A stretch of DNA of 64,000 bases from an uncultured Clostridia bacterium. GTDB lineage: Bacteria; Bacillota; Clostridia; UBA1212; UBA1255. Below are positions 11,478 through 21,000 of this stretch, piece by piece. The translations under genes were made by a program, and so were the position numbers. Positions within the stretch are counted from its first letter, which is position 1, and each line of letters begins with the position of its first letter. The stretch is from assembly GCA_904420095.1 (NCBI GenBank), contig CAJFUB010000026.1:1-64000 (forward strand), read 5' to 3'. The notes below the pieces were generated by a model. It did not search any database. It was not told the DNA's origin and saw nothing but the letters and a program-made list of their open reading frames with translations.

Positions 11478-12686
11478 ATGGCAAAAGCTAAGTTCGTAAG
11501 AACAAAACCACACGTAAATATTGGTACAATCGGTCACGTTGACCATGGCAAGACGACATTGACCGCTGCCATTACAAAAGTGCTTTCTCTGAAGGGCGAT
11601 GCAGTCGCAAAAGCATATGACGAAATTGACGGCGCTCCCGAGGAGAAGGCCAGAGGAATCACGATCAACACGGCGCATGTTGAGTATGAAACGGACAAGA
11701 GACACTATGCGCACGTTGACTGCCCTGGCCACGCCGACTATGTTAAGAACATGATCACCGGCGCAGCTCAGATGGATGGTGCAATCCTGCTCGTATCCGG
11801 TCCGGATGGCCCGCAGGCGCAGACGAGAGAGCATATCCTTCTTGCACGTCAGGTTGGTGTTCCTTACATTGTAGTATTCATGAACAAATGTGATATGATC
11901 GATCCAGGCGACGAGGAGCTTCTTGACCTTGCCGAAATGGAAATCAGAGAGCTGCTCAGCTCTTATGAGTTCCCGGGCGACGAAATCCCGATTATCAGAG
12001 GCTCTGCGCTCAAGGCGCTGGAAAGCACCTCCGAGGATCCGAATGCTCCGGAATATGAGTGCATCAACGCGCTGATGGATGCCGTTGACAGCTACATTCC
12101 TACACCGGAAAGACCGATCGACAAGCCGTTCCTGATGCCTGTTGAAGACGTATTCACGATCACCGGACGCGGTACGGTTGCGACGGGCCGTCTTGAAAGA
12201 GGCGTAATCAAGGTCGGTGATCCCGCGGAGATCGTAGGACTCAGCGAGGAAAAGAAGAACACGGTTGTTACGGGCGTTGAAATGTTCAGAAAGCAGCTGG
12301 ATCAGGCGGAAGCCGGAGATAACATCGGCGTTCTGTTAAGAGGTATTCAGAGAACCGAAGTGGAAAGAGGCCAGGTTCTTGTTAAACCGGGAACGATTCA
12401 CCCGCACACACACTTCAAGGGTCAGGTTTACGTACTGACGAAGGAAGAGGGCGGACGTCACTCACCGTTCTTCAGCAACTACAGACCGCAGTTCTATTTC
12501 AGAACGACGGACGTTACCGGCGTTATTACGCTTCCCGAGGGTACCGAGATGGTAATGCCGGGAGACCATATCGATATGGACGTTAAGCTGATCACGCCGA
12601 TCGCAATGGAGGAAGGTCTGCGCTTCGCGATTCGTGAGGGTGGCAGAACGGTAGGAGCCGGTACGGTTTCCAAGATTATTGAATAA
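11478..12686 (+). CDS. tuf: elongation factor Tu
   Basis: GTPase that delivers aminoacyl-tRNA to the ribosome. 402 residues, start supported by AAGGAGGAT at 11463-11471. GHVDHGKTT (G1), [13 protein letters not shown] and NKCD (G4) are intact. One small oddity is the switch II neighbour, where the common DGPMPQT reads DGPQAQT. Domains 2 and 3 look normal. A strong terminator follows directly, so tuf ends the block. Codon use is strongly biased, as expected for a highly expressed gene. Confidence 0.98.
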   Translation: MAKAKFVRTKPHVNIGTIGHVDHGKTTLTAAITKVLSLKGDAVAKAYDEIDGAPEEKARGITINTAHVEYETDKRHYAHVDCPGHADYVKNMITGAAQMDGAILLVSGPDGPQAQTREHILLARQVGVPYIVVFMNKCDMIDPGDEELLDLAEMEIRELLSSYEFPGDEIPIIRGSALKALESTSEDPNAPEYECINALMDAVDSYIPTPERPIDKPFLMPVEDVFTITGRGTVATGRLERGVIKVGDPAEIVGLSEEKKNTVVTGVEMFRKQLDQAEAGDNIGVLLRGIQRTEVERGQVLVKPGTIHPHTHFKGQVYVLTKEEGGRHSPFFSNYRPQFYFRTTDVTGVITLPEGTEMVMPGDHIDMDVKLITPIAMEEGLRFAIREGGRTVGAGTVSKIIE

Positions 12687-12733
12687 AAATTTACGCTCGC
12701 TGCTTCCCTTTGAGGAGCACGTGGAAACGTCAG

Positions 12734-12775
12734 CCGCCTCGCCTTGTCTTTTCGACAGGGGCGAGGCGGTTTTTT
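12734..12775 (+). terminator. intrinsic terminator after tuf
   Basis: CCGCCTCGCC (12734-12743) pairs with GGCGAGGCGG (12760-12769) and is followed by six T residues (12770-12775). Confidence 0.92.
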
Positions 12776-12791
12776 GCGCGCCGAAGCGTAC

Positions 12792-12826
12792 AAAAAAGAC
12801 TGTCTTTGAGCGGAGACAGTCTTTTT
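12792..12826. terminator. bidirectional terminator between tuf and abrB
   Basis: GACTGTCT (12798-12805) and AGACAGTC (12814-12821) form a stem flanked by A6 on the left and T5 on the right, so it works as a terminator on both strands. It is the natural terminator for abrB on the minus strand and a back-up for tuf. Confidence 0.85.
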
Positions 12827-12860
12827 CGATAACAGGATGTATTGCAGACAGGCGTCCGGC

Positions 12861-13118
12861 TTATTGAGCGATGCCGAGATCGTCCTGCATATGAGCGATA
12901 CACTCGGGACAAATATTTCTGCCCTTATAGTTCACAACGTTTGTGGCGCTTCCGCAGAAAATACAGGAGGGCTCATATTTTCTGAGCACAACCATATTGT
13001 TGTCGGTAAATATTTCAAGAGAATCCTTATATGAAATATTCAGCGTCCTTCTGAGCTCGATGGGGAGTACGACGCGTCCCAGCTCATCAACTTTTCTTAC
13101 GATACCTGTGGATTTCAT
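12861..13118 (-). CDS. abrB: AbrB-family transition-state regulator
   Basis: DNA-binding regulator of the switch from growth to stationary phase and sporulation. About 85 residues. The N-terminal swapped-hairpin DNA-binding domain is nearly identical to Bacillus AbrB (MKSTGIVRKVDELGRVVLP, then IELRRTL). The C-terminal half differs from Bacillus and has two CxxC pairs (CIFC and CPEC), which suggests a zinc-binding tail as in clostridial homologues. Start: AAGGAG sits 3 nt from an ATG at 13130 and 11 nt from the ATG at 13118. I chose 13118 by homology, but MYEKMKST is possible. It is transcribed away from spmA. Confidence 0.93.
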   Translation of the reverse strand: MKSTGIVRKVDELGRVVLPIELRRTLNISYKDSLEIFTDNNMVVLRKYEPSCIFCGSATNVVNYKGRNICPECIAHMQDDLGIAQ

Positions 13119-13146
13119 TTTTTCATACACTCCTTTATGTTCGATA

Positions 13147-13158
13147 TCATTCGAATGA
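13147..13158. promoter_or_regulatory. 12-bp palindrome in the abrB leader
   Basis: TCATTCGAATGA is a perfect palindrome between the abrB promoter and its start codon, a typical place for an autorepression site. Confidence 0.45.
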
Positions 13159-13168
13159 ATGTGAAAAT

Positions 13169-13197
13169 ATAATACTACATAAATGGGATAAAGTCAA
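13169..13197 (-). promoter_or_regulatory. sigma-A promoter of abrB
   Basis: Read on the minus strand: TTGACT (13197-13192), 17-bp spacer, TATTAT (13174-13169). It would place the RNA start near 13162. Confidence 0.8.
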
Positions 13198-13217
13198 ATA
13201 TTTGGGAAATATTTCCC
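13196..13217. promoter_or_regulatory. tandem AT palindromes overlapping the abrB -35 box
   Basis: AAATATTT occurs at 13196-13203 and again at 13207-13214, exactly 11 bp apart (one helical turn). The second copy is the core of the perfect 14-bp palindrome GGGAAATATTTCCC (13204-13217). The first copy overlaps the abrB -35 box. TGGGA within it fits the TGGNA element described for AbrB sites, so autoregulation is a reasonable inference. Confidence 0.5.
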
Positions 13218-13266
13218 GGAAAATTTATGGGGCTCGAAAAAAGCGGACATACCCTAAAAAAACGTG

Positions 13267-13274
13267 CATATAAT
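13267..13274 (+). promoter_or_regulatory. candidate -10 element of spmA (sporulation sigma factor?)
   Basis: CATATAAT lies 43 bp before the spmA start. It is one base from the sigma-E -10 consensus CATACAAT but also contains a sigma-A TATAAT. No sigma-A -35 box is present at 17 bp, and the upstream GACATACCC is only a loose sigma-E -35 match. In Bacillus subtilis spmA is expressed in the mother cell under sigma-E. Confidence 0.35.
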
Positions 13275-13316
13275 AGTAAAAACGCAATGCTTCCGTTTCG
13301 GAGGGGGTTCCGCACC

Positions 13317-13898
13317 ATGTTAAATATTATTTGGGTACTTCTGTTTCTGGCGGGATTGATCACAGGAATTTTAACCGGGAGAATCAACGAAGTCGCGCAA
13401 AGCATTCTGACCTCCGCAGATGAGGCCGTAAAATTTTCGATCGGCCTGCTCGGCGTGGTGGCGCTTTGGTGCGGTCTGATACAAATCCTTGAGGATGCAG
13501 GCGGCGTGCGCGCCGCGTCGAAACTTCTGCGGCCGCTGATTACAAAGCTTTTCCCGGGCACGGCCGGAAACGAAAAGGCGCAGTCCAGTATTATAACAAA
13601 TATTACCGCAAATTTTTTCGGGCTCGGCAACGGCGCGACACCCTCGGGGATCGAAGCGGTTGGGGAAATGAAAAACAATATAAAAGACGTCTGTCTGTTT
13701 CTCGTGATCAACGCGGCCGGAATCCAGCTGATTCCCTCTACGGTCATTGCCATGCGTTCCGAGCTCGGAGCGTCGGATCCTGCGGATATCCTTTTGCCCA
13801 CCTGGATTGTCTCGCTGATTTCTTTGGCATCCGCCCTGCTGATTTATTTCATTTACAGCAAAATTTATTACGGACTTCGGTCCGCAAAACGAAAATAA
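13317..13898 (+). CDS. spmA: spore maturation protein A
   Basis: Membrane protein of the nucleoside recognition/gate family needed for full dehydration of the spore core in Bacillus. 193 residues. ATG 13317 follows GGAGGGGG (ending near 13307); the in-frame upstream extension of 30 residues is charged and not family-like. The hydrophobic N-terminus (IIWVLLFLAGLITGILTG), the conserved GLGNGATPSGIEA segment and a C-terminal membrane helix are visible. spmB follows after 15 nt, as in most sporulating Firmicutes. Confidence 0.95.
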   Translation: MLNIIWVLLFLAGLITGILTGRINEVAQSILTSADEAVKFSIGLLGVVALWCGLIQILEDAGGVRAASKLLRPLITKLFPGTAGNEKAQSSIITNITANFFGLGNGATPSGIEAVGEMKNNIKDVCLFLVINAAGIQLIPSTVIAMRSELGASDPADILLPTWIVSLISLASALLIYFIYSKIYYGLRSAKRK

Positions 13899-13913
13899 AA
13901 AGGAGCGTCAGAA

Positions 13914-14417
13914 ATGGTCTACATATTGCCTGTATTTATCCTGCTGATTCTTGCAGTCGGCTTCATAAAGGGAGTCCCTTGCTTTGACAGCTTTGTGAAG
14001 GGTGCGCAGAATGGTGCGATGACAATCGTACGTCTGGTCCCGGCGCTGATCGGACTGATCGTTGCCATCGGAGTATTCCGCGCATCCGGCGCGCTGGAAA
14101 TGATTGTCGAATTTTGCCGCCCGTTTATGGAAAAAATCGGCGCCGACAGCGAAATTTTACCGCTTGTGCTGATTCGGCCGGTCTCCGGAAGCGCCTCTCT
14201 TGCAACGCTGCGGGACATCATTGCAGAATGCGGCGCAGACTCCCACGCCGCGCGTGCGGCCTGCGTCATGATGGGATCGACGGAAACGATTTTTTACACG
14301 ATGGCGGTATATACGGAGCGTACAAAAATACGCCGGCTGCCCGGCGTACTGCCTGCAGCGCTGGCGTCTAACCTGATTTCCGCCGTGGCCGCAGGGATTG
14401 TGTGTTCGTTCCTATGA
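13914..14417 (+). CDS. spmB: spore maturation protein B
   Basis: Partner of SpmA in spore core dehydration. 167 residues, membrane protein with several hydrophobic stretches and the family motifs RPVSGSASLATL and GSTETIFYT. AAGGAGCG is 8 nt upstream of ATG 13914. Its stop codon is only 4 bp from the stop of the convergent gene at 14422. Confidence 0.95.
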   Translation: MVYILPVFILLILAVGFIKGVPCFDSFVKGAQNGAMTIVRLVPALIGLIVAIGVFRASGALEMIVEFCRPFMEKIGADSEILPLVLIRPVSGSASLATLRDIIAECGADSHAARAACVMMGSTETIFYTMAVYTERTKIRRLPGVLPAALASNLISAVAAGIVCSFL

Positions 14418-14421
14418 TAAA

Positions 14422-15489
14422 TCATTCGGATTTCATGGTTGCTTTAACAGGCATCCCGCTTTCCGCATCAAAATAATAGAGCCAGTAGCCGTTGTAATTC
14501 CGATTATAGCTGCACGGCGGTTTTCTTTTTGCCGTTAACCATCTGGAGCATTCCCGGATCGTACGCGTCGTACCGGAGGAGGCCTGCTGCGGCGCCCGTC
14601 CGGATCTGCCGCTGCGTCCGCGGGCAGAGGCGGTGGAATTTGGCGCAGCGTTCTGCGCGTTCCAGCCGGGCAGGCCGATGATCGTAAACCTTCTTCCATT
14701 TTCAGGATCCGTATATTCTCCCCGAAGGACATGCCCCGCGATCTGGACGGCATAATAGGACATTTTTAAAAAGGTATCGGTATACGGCGCATTTCCTGTG
14801 CCGTTCATACGGGAAAACAAATCATATTGCACGTTGAAATAACGCAGCATTTTATCGAGCTCCTGAATATTTTTGATGGAATCGGCGCTGTCCGTGCGAT
14901 TATCGTATATGTACCATTTATAAAAGGAGTTGGTCGTTTCAAACGGATCGAATTCCTGGCCGCGGAAGGCGGGGCGGGCTGCGTCGCCGGGCTGCTGCTG
15001 ATTTGCCTGCTGCTGCGGCCGTCCCGACTGCTGAGCGGGCTGCCGCGGGGCAGCCGAGGCCTGGATGGCGGCCGAGGCCTGGATGGACGCTTCCGGCTGG
15101 GCGTCCGCTTCCGTCTTTTCCGAAGGCTTCTTTTCCAGAACAGAATAGAAAAGCGTGCGCCCGTTTGCCGATACGACTGCATACTGATCGGGGCCAATGC
15201 TTTCCGCGCCTGCTGCGGGCAAAGAAGCGTCGATGAAAAGACGCGCCTTTGGCGCCAGGCGGATTCTTCCGATTAAGATAGACTGCTCGTCGATGTAGCT
15301 GGAAGCGCTTAAATGAATCTCTACCGTTCCCTGCACGCCGAGCGCCGCCGCCGCATCCCGGCTGAGACTGCATTGCATGGAATAAGACGCGCGCCGGGGA
15401 TATTTTGTCACGCAGACATAACCAAGCGATTTATCCACATCCGTTTTACCGGCGACAGCCGGAATAAAATAATAATATCCGTCCTTCAT
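14422..15489 (-). CDS. hypothetical protein with a Pro/Gln/Ala-rich linker
   Basis: 355 residues, not recognised. I chose ATG 15489 because GGAGG is 9 nt upstream; an in-frame GTG at 15516 has no ribosome-binding site. The N-terminal part (about 1-120) looks like a compact beta-rich domain beginning MKDGYYYFIPAVAGKTD. A low-complexity linker (about 125-180) is rich in A, Q, P and contains a near repeat of QASAA. A second folded part follows (about 185-275), then a Ser/Arg/Gly-rich stretch and a C-terminal segment ending GYWLYYFDAESGMPVKA. There is no signal peptide or membrane helix, so a cytoplasmic or spore-associated protein is likely. Its place beside spmAB suggests, but does not show, a sporulation link. 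Confidence 0.8.
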   Translation of the reverse strand: MKDGYYYFIPAVAGKTDVDKSLGYVCVTKYPRRASYSMQCSLSRDAAAALGVQGTVEIHLSASSYIDEQSILIGRIRLAPKARLFIDASLPAAGAESIGPDQYAVVSANGRTLFYSVLEKKPSEKTEADAQPEASIQASAAIQASAAPRQPAQQSGRPQQQANQQQPGDAARPAFRGQEFDPFETTNSFYKWYIYDNRTDSADSIKNIQELDKMLRYFNVQYDLFSRMNGTGNAPYTDTFLKMSYYAVQIAGHVLRGEYTDPENGRRFTIIGLPGWNAQNAAPNSTASARGRSGRSGRAPQQASSGTTRTIRECSRWLTAKRKPPCSYNRNYNGYWLYYFDAESGMPVKATMKSE

Positions 15490-15591
15490 GGATGATAGCC
15501 TCCGTCCTGTTTTCACTTAAATATCTATGCCGCGCTCACCGATGAAATTACAAATTTATTCCTCTGCGGGCGGACAAAACGTGATTTTCCA

Positions 15592-15620
15592 TTGAATTTT
15601 ATCAGGCGGACGTGTATAAT
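15592..15620 (+). promoter_or_regulatory. sigma-A promoter of rpiB
   Basis: TTGAAT (15592-15597), 17-bp spacer, perfect TATAAT (15615-15620). It could also drive the transketolase and PFOR genes that follow on the same strand. Confidence 0.8.
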
Positions 15621-15693
15621 AATTCATTGGGAGTCATTTTTATATACTCCGAAATACAGAAGCTATTTTTAATACAGGAGGTCTGAGGAAAGA

Positions 15694-16134
15694 ATGTACG
15701 CAATCGGAAATGATCATACCGCTGTTGCGCTCAAGCAGATCATTAAAGAACATCTCGAGGCAAAAGGGATCGAGGTCCGGGATTTTGGAACGGATTCTAC
15801 GACGGCAAGCAATTATGCGGCAAAAGCAGAGGAAGTTGCAAACGCGGTGGCATCCGGGGAGTGCGAACGCGGAATCCTGATCTGCGGAACGGGCGTCGGA
15901 ATCTCGATCGCAGCAAACAAAGTCAACGGGATCAGAGCAGCCTGCTGTTCGGAGCCGTTTTCAGCAAAGCTTTCCAAGCTTCATAATAATTCCAATATTC
16001 TTTGCTTCGGCGCACGCGTCGTCGGCTCTGAGCTCGCAAAAATGATTGTAGACGAATGGGTGAACGCGGAATACGAGGGAGGCAGGCATCAGCCGCGGGT
16101 AGACTTTATATCCGAAATCGAAAAGCGGAATTGA
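15694..16134 (+). CDS. rpiB: ribose-5-phosphate isomerase B
   Basis: Interconverts ribose 5-phosphate and ribulose 5-phosphate in the non-oxidative pentose phosphate pathway. 146 residues, the normal RpiB/LacA length. The catalytic cysteine motif ICGTGVGISIAANK and the phosphate-binding NDHTAVALK are present. An ACAGGAGG ribosome-binding site precedes ATG 15694. The split transketolase follows within 80 nt, giving a small pentose phosphate cluster. The fold is shared with allose and galactose 6-phosphate isomerases, but the neighbours favour ribose 5-phosphate. Confidence 0.93.
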   Translation: MYAIGNDHTAVALKQIIKEHLEAKGIEVRDFGTDSTTASNYAAKAEEVANAVASGECERGILICGTGVGISIAANKVNGIRAACCSEPFSAKLSKLHNNSNILCFGARVVGSELAKMIVDEWVNAEYEGGRHQPRVDFISEIEKRN

Positions 16135-16212
16135 TGCATCGGGGCGTTAATAATTGCTTCGGCAGTTAACTGTATAAATACGTAATATTGACGATATGGA
16201 GGAGATCAAATC

Positions 16213-17073
16213 ATGGACAAGCGCAAAGAGCTTGATTTACAGAAAAAAGCGACGCAGATCAGAAAATACATTATAGAAGAAGTATTTTCTGCCAAATCCG
16301 GACATCCGGGCGGATCCCTGTCATGCACGGATATATTGACCGTGTTATATTTTGACGAAATGAACGTCGATCCGAAAAATCCGAAAAGCCCTGACCGGGA
16401 CCGTTTCGTGCTTTCCAAAGGGCACTGCGCTCCGGCGCTTTATGCGACGCTCGCCGTAAGAGGCTTCTTCCCGGAGAAAGATCTGTATACGTTCCGTAAG
16501 GCGGACAGTTATCTGGAGGGCCATCCCAGCATGCGCTATGTACCCGGCGTGGACATGTCGACCGGCTCGCTCGGGCAGGGGATTTCCACGGCCGTCGGAA
16601 TGGCGCTTGCCGGAAAAATTGACCAGAAGGATTACAGAGTGTACTCCATTTTAGGAGACGGAGAGCTGGAGGAAGGCCAGGTATGGGAGGCTTCCATGGC
16701 GGCCGCGCATTATAAGCTGGATAATCTCACGGCCTTCGTGGACTATAACGGCCTGCAGATCGACGGAAAGATCACGGATGTCATGAATCCCGAACCGATT
16801 GCCGACAAATTCGCGGCTTTTGGATGGAACGTAATTACCGTAGACGGTCACAGCTATAAGCAGATCGAGGACGCCATTGAAACGGCCAAGACGGTTAAGG
16901 GAAAGCCTACGATGGTGATCTGCAACTGTACGAAGGGCAAGGGCGTTTCCTTCATGGAGAATAACTATTCCTGGCACGGCACGGCGCCGAACCAGGAGCA
17001 GAGGGACAAGGCGATCGAAGAGCTTGACGCCCTGATGGCCAAAATTGATAAAGAAATCGCAGAGGAGGCTTAA
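16213..17073 (+). CDS. transketolase, N-terminal subunit
   Basis: Thiamine diphosphate-binding half of a two-subunit transketolase that moves two-carbon units between sugar phosphates. 286 residues. Typical motifs are KSGHPGGSL (start of the active site), SKGHCAPALYATLA, and the TPP/magnesium motif GDGELEEGQVWEA...N. A GGAGG ribosome-binding site precedes ATG 16213. The partner subunit starts 4 nt after the stop. Split transketolases are common in Clostridia and archaea. Confidence 0.95.
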   Translation: MDKRKELDLQKKATQIRKYIIEEVFSAKSGHPGGSLSCTDILTVLYFDEMNVDPKNPKSPDRDRFVLSKGHCAPALYATLAVRGFFPEKDLYTFRKADSYLEGHPSMRYVPGVDMSTGSLGQGISTAVGMALAGKIDQKDYRVYSILGDGELEEGQVWEASMAAAHYKLDNLTAFVDYNGLQIDGKITDVMNPEPIADKFAAFGWNVITVDGHSYKQIEDAIETAKTVKGKPTMVICNCTKGKGVSFMENNYSWHGTAPNQEQRDKAIEELDALMAKIDKEIAEEA

Positions 17074-17077
17074 GAAC

Positions 17078-18013
17078 ATGGGTAAGGTAGCAACAAGAGA
17101 GGCTTACGGAGCAGCATTGGCACAATATGGCGCGGATGAAAGGATCATCGTTCTTGACGCCGACTTATCGAAATCGACGAAAACAGATACCTTCAAAAAG
17201 GTATATCCCGAAAGACATTTCAATATGGGCATCGCGGAGGCGAATATGATGTGCGTCGCAGCGGGACTTGCGACGACGGGAAAAATCGTTTTCGCCAGCA
17301 CGTTTGCGATTTTTGCATCGGAACGTGCCTGCGAACAGATTCGGAATTCCATTTGCTATCCGAAGCTGAACGTCAAAGTATGCGCAACGCACGCAGGACT
17401 TACGGTAGGCGAGGACGGCGCTTCCCATCAGTGCCTGGAGGATCTGGCGGTCATGCGGGCGCTCCCGAACATGATCGTGCTCAGTCCCTGCGATGAAATC
17501 GAAACGAAGCTTGCGATAAAGGCTGCGATCGACCACGATGGACCGGTCTACGTCCGCCTTGGCAGGCTTGCCGTAGAAGCCGTACACAACCCGGAAACCT
17601 TCCGCTTCGAGATCGGAAAGGGCGTCCAGGTCAAAGAAGGCGGCGATCTTACGATCGTAGCCACCGGTCTGATGGTGCAGGAATCTCTGAAGGCTGCGGA
17701 AATTCTGGCAGCAAAGGGTGTTTCTGCAAGAGTCATCGATATGCACACGGTAAAGCCCATTGACACCGAAATTCTTGTCAAAGCGGCGAAAGAGACGGGC
17801 TTCATCGTAACGGTGGAAGAACACAACATTACCGGAGGACTTGGCGGCGCGGTCTGCGAGGCGCTTTCCCAAAATTATCCCTGCAGGGTAAAACTCATCG
17901 GCGTAGAAGAAAAATTCGGAAAATCCGGAACGCCGGCGGCTCTGCTGGAAAAATACGGCCTGACGGCTGAAGCGATCGCCGAAAAGATCCTGCTTGCGAA
18001 GGAGGAAAAATAA
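17078..18013 (+). CDS. transketolase, C-terminal subunit
   Basis: Pyrimidine-binding and C-terminal domains of the split transketolase, 311 residues. ATG 17078 has AGAGGAGG (17061-17068) at 9 nt; the 11-codon upstream extension overlaps the first subunit and is rejected. Visible motifs are FNMGIAEANMM (the conserved Glu that activates TPP), ASTFAIFASERA and the C-terminal VTVEEHNITGGLGGAV. Its stop (18011-18013) is 1 nt from the PFOR start, so the two are translationally close. Confidence 0.95.
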   Translation: MGKVATREAYGAALAQYGADERIIVLDADLSKSTKTDTFKKVYPERHFNMGIAEANMMCVAAGLATTGKIVFASTFAIFASERACEQIRNSICYPKLNVKVCATHAGLTVGEDGASHQCLEDLAVMRALPNMIVLSPCDEIETKLAIKAAIDHDGPVYVRLGRLAVEAVHNPETFRFEIGKGVQVKEGGDLTIVATGLMVQESLKAAEILAAKGVSARVIDMHTVKPIDTEILVKAAKETGFIVTVEEHNITGGLGGAVCEALSQNYPCRVKLIGVEEKFGKSGTPAALLEKYGLTAEAIAEKILLAKEEK

Positions 18014-18014
18014 T

Positions 18015-21000
18015 ATGGCAAGAAAGAAAATTTCAATGGACGGGAATACAGCCGCCGCACACGTCAGCTATGCGTTTACGGAAGTAGCGAGTATTTACCC
18101 GATCACGCCGTCCAGCGTAATGGCTGAGCTGACGGACTCCTGGTCCGCGACGGGCCTGAAAAACATTTTCGGGGATCAAGTAAAAGTGATCGAAATGCAG
18201 TCTGAGGCGGGCGCGGCCGGCACTGTACACGGCAGCCTTGCAGCCGGTGCGCTTACGACGACGTATACGGCCTCTCAGGGCCTGCTGCTGATGATCCCAA
18301 ACATGTATAAGATCGCCGGAGAGCTGCTTCCGTGCGTCATTCATGTGTCCGCAAGATGCGTCGCATCGCACGCGCTGAATATTTTCGGCGATCATTCCGA
18401 CGTCTATGCCTGCCGTCAGACGGGCTTTGCCATGATGGCGTGCACCAATCCGCAGGAGGTTATGGATCTTGGCGCCGTCGCCCATCTTTCCGCAATCAAG
18501 GGAAGAGTTCCGTTCCTGAATTTCTTCGACGGCTTCCGGACTTCTCACGAGATTCAGAAGATCGAAGCCTGGGATTACGACGAGCTGGCTTCGATGATCG
18601 ACCAGGATGCGCTTGCTGCCTTCCGCGCCAGAGCGCTGAATCCCGAGCATCCGGTACTGCGCGGAAGCGCGGAAAACGGCGATATTTTCTTCCAGCACAG
18701 AGAAGCCTGCAATAAATATTATGAAGCGCTTCCTGCGATCGTGGAAGACTATATGAACCAAATCAACGCCAGGATCGGAACGGATTATAAACTGTTCAAT
18801 TATTACGGCGCGCCGGATGCCGACCGCGTCATCATCGCAATGGGCTCCATCTGCGACGTAGCCGAAGAGGTGATCGACTATCTGTGCGCCCAAGGCGAGA
18901 AGGTCGGGCTCGTTAAGGTTCGTCTTTACAGGCCCTTCCGTGCGGACAAGCTGGTGGAAGCGATCCCCGCTACGGCGAAAAAGATCGCCGTACTGGATCG
19001 GACGAAGGAACCCGGCTCGCTCGGAGAGCCGCTTTACCTTGACGTAGTAGCCGCGCTTGCATCAAAAGGCGTTTCCGCAAAGGTCGTTGGAGGACGTTAC
19101 GGCCTGGGCTCAAAGGATACGCCTCCGCAGAGCATTTTCGCAGTATATGAGAACCTTAAGGCGGAGGAACCGAAAGCGAACTTTACCATCGGAATCGTAG
19201 ACGACGTTACCAATCATTCGCTGGAGGAAAAGCCCGCTCCGGATACGGCTCCGCAGGGAACGATCAGCTGCAAGTTCTGGGGACTTGGCGGAGACGGAAC
19301 GGTCGGCGCCAATAAAAACTCCATCAAAATCATCGGCGATCACACGGATAAATTTATTCAGGCGTACTTCCAGTACGACTCGAAGAAAACAGGCGGCGTT
19401 ACCATATCGCACCTGCGCTTCGGAGATAAGCCGATCAAATCTTCCTATTATATAACAAAGGCAGACTTTGTGGCATGTCATAATCCGTCCTATATGGTAA
19501 AAGGCTATAAAATCGTAAACGATGTCAAGCCGGGCGGAACATTCCTGCTGAACTGCCAGTGGACCCCCGCAGAGGTGGAAAAGCATCTGCCAGCGGAGGC
19601 CAAAAAATACATTGCGGAGAATCATATTAAATTCTATACCGTGAACGCCATCGACAAGGCCAGAGAAATCGGTATGGGCAAACGGACGAACACGATTCTG
19701 CAATCGGCTTTCTTCGCTCTTGCCAACATCATGCCGATCGATAAAGCGGTAGAATATATGAAAGCCGCTGCGAAAAAATCTTATTTGAAGAAGGGCGAAG
19801 CCGTCGTCGAGATGAACTATAAAGCAATTGACGCCGGCGTAGATGCGATTGTTAAAATCGACGTTCCGGAAGCGTGGAAAACGCTCTCGGCCGTTGCTGA
19901 AGAGCAGGAGGTCAAAAGCAGCCGCCCCGAAATGGTAAAATTCGTAAAAGAAGTGCTCCGCCCGGTCGGCATGATGCAGGGAGATTCTCTGCCGGTATCC
20001 GTATTTGAGGACCGCGCAGACGGAACCTTCCCGCAGGGCTCTTCCGCCTTTGAAAAACGCGGCGTTGCGGTCGACGTTCCGGAATGGCTGCCGGAAAACT
20101 GCATTCAGTGCAACCAGTGCGCATATGTCTGCCCGCATGCTACGATCCGTCCGTTTGCAATGGATTCCAAGGAAGCCGAAGCGGCCCCGGCGGCAATGAA
20201 AAAAGTTCCGATGAAGGGCAAGGGCTGCGAGGAATATCAGTTTGCCATGACGATCAGCCCGCTTGACTGTATGGGCTGCGGACTTTGCGTCAACGTCTGT
20301 CCGGCGAAAGAAAAAGCGCTGCGGATGGTGCCGCAGGAGTCGCAGGCAGAGCAGCAGGAGGTATTCGATTACGCCGTTGCAAACGTTACAAAGAAACCCA
20401 CCTCTTTCAGCGATTTTTCGGTAAAGGGAAGTCAGTTCAATCAGCCGCTTCTTGAATTCTCGGGATCCTGCGCAGGCTGTGCGGAAACATCATATGCCCG
20501 CCTGATCACGCAGCTGTTCGGGGAACGTATGTATATTTCGAACGCCACGGGATGCTCTTCGATTTGGGGCGGCTCGGCGCCTGCTACGCCGTACACCATC
20601 AACCGCGTCTCGGGACACGGACCTGCCTGGGCGAACAGCCTTTTTGAAGATAACGCGGAGCACGGTCTGGGAATGTTCCTGGGACAAAAGGCCATTCGCG
20701 ACAGACTCATCGCCTGCGTGGAGCGGATCGCGGAAAGAACGGATTCCGAAGAGCTCAAAGCGCTTTGCACGGCGTTCCTCGATACGAAGGACGACGGCCA
20801 GGCAAACGCGACGGCGTCCGAAAAGCTGATTGCAAAGCTGGAAGCCATTGATTGCGATTGTGAGGAGCGCAAAGAAATTCTTGCGCACAAAGAATATCTT
20901 GCCAAAAAATCCGTGTGGATCTTCGGCGGCGATGGCTGGGCGTACGACATTGGCTTCGGCGGCTTGGATCACGTCATTGCTTCGGGAGAAGACGTCAATA

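Noticed and set aside
13317-13898. Nucleoside transporter
   Set aside because: SpmA carries a nucleoside gate-type domain, but the length and the spmB neighbour identify the spore maturation pair.
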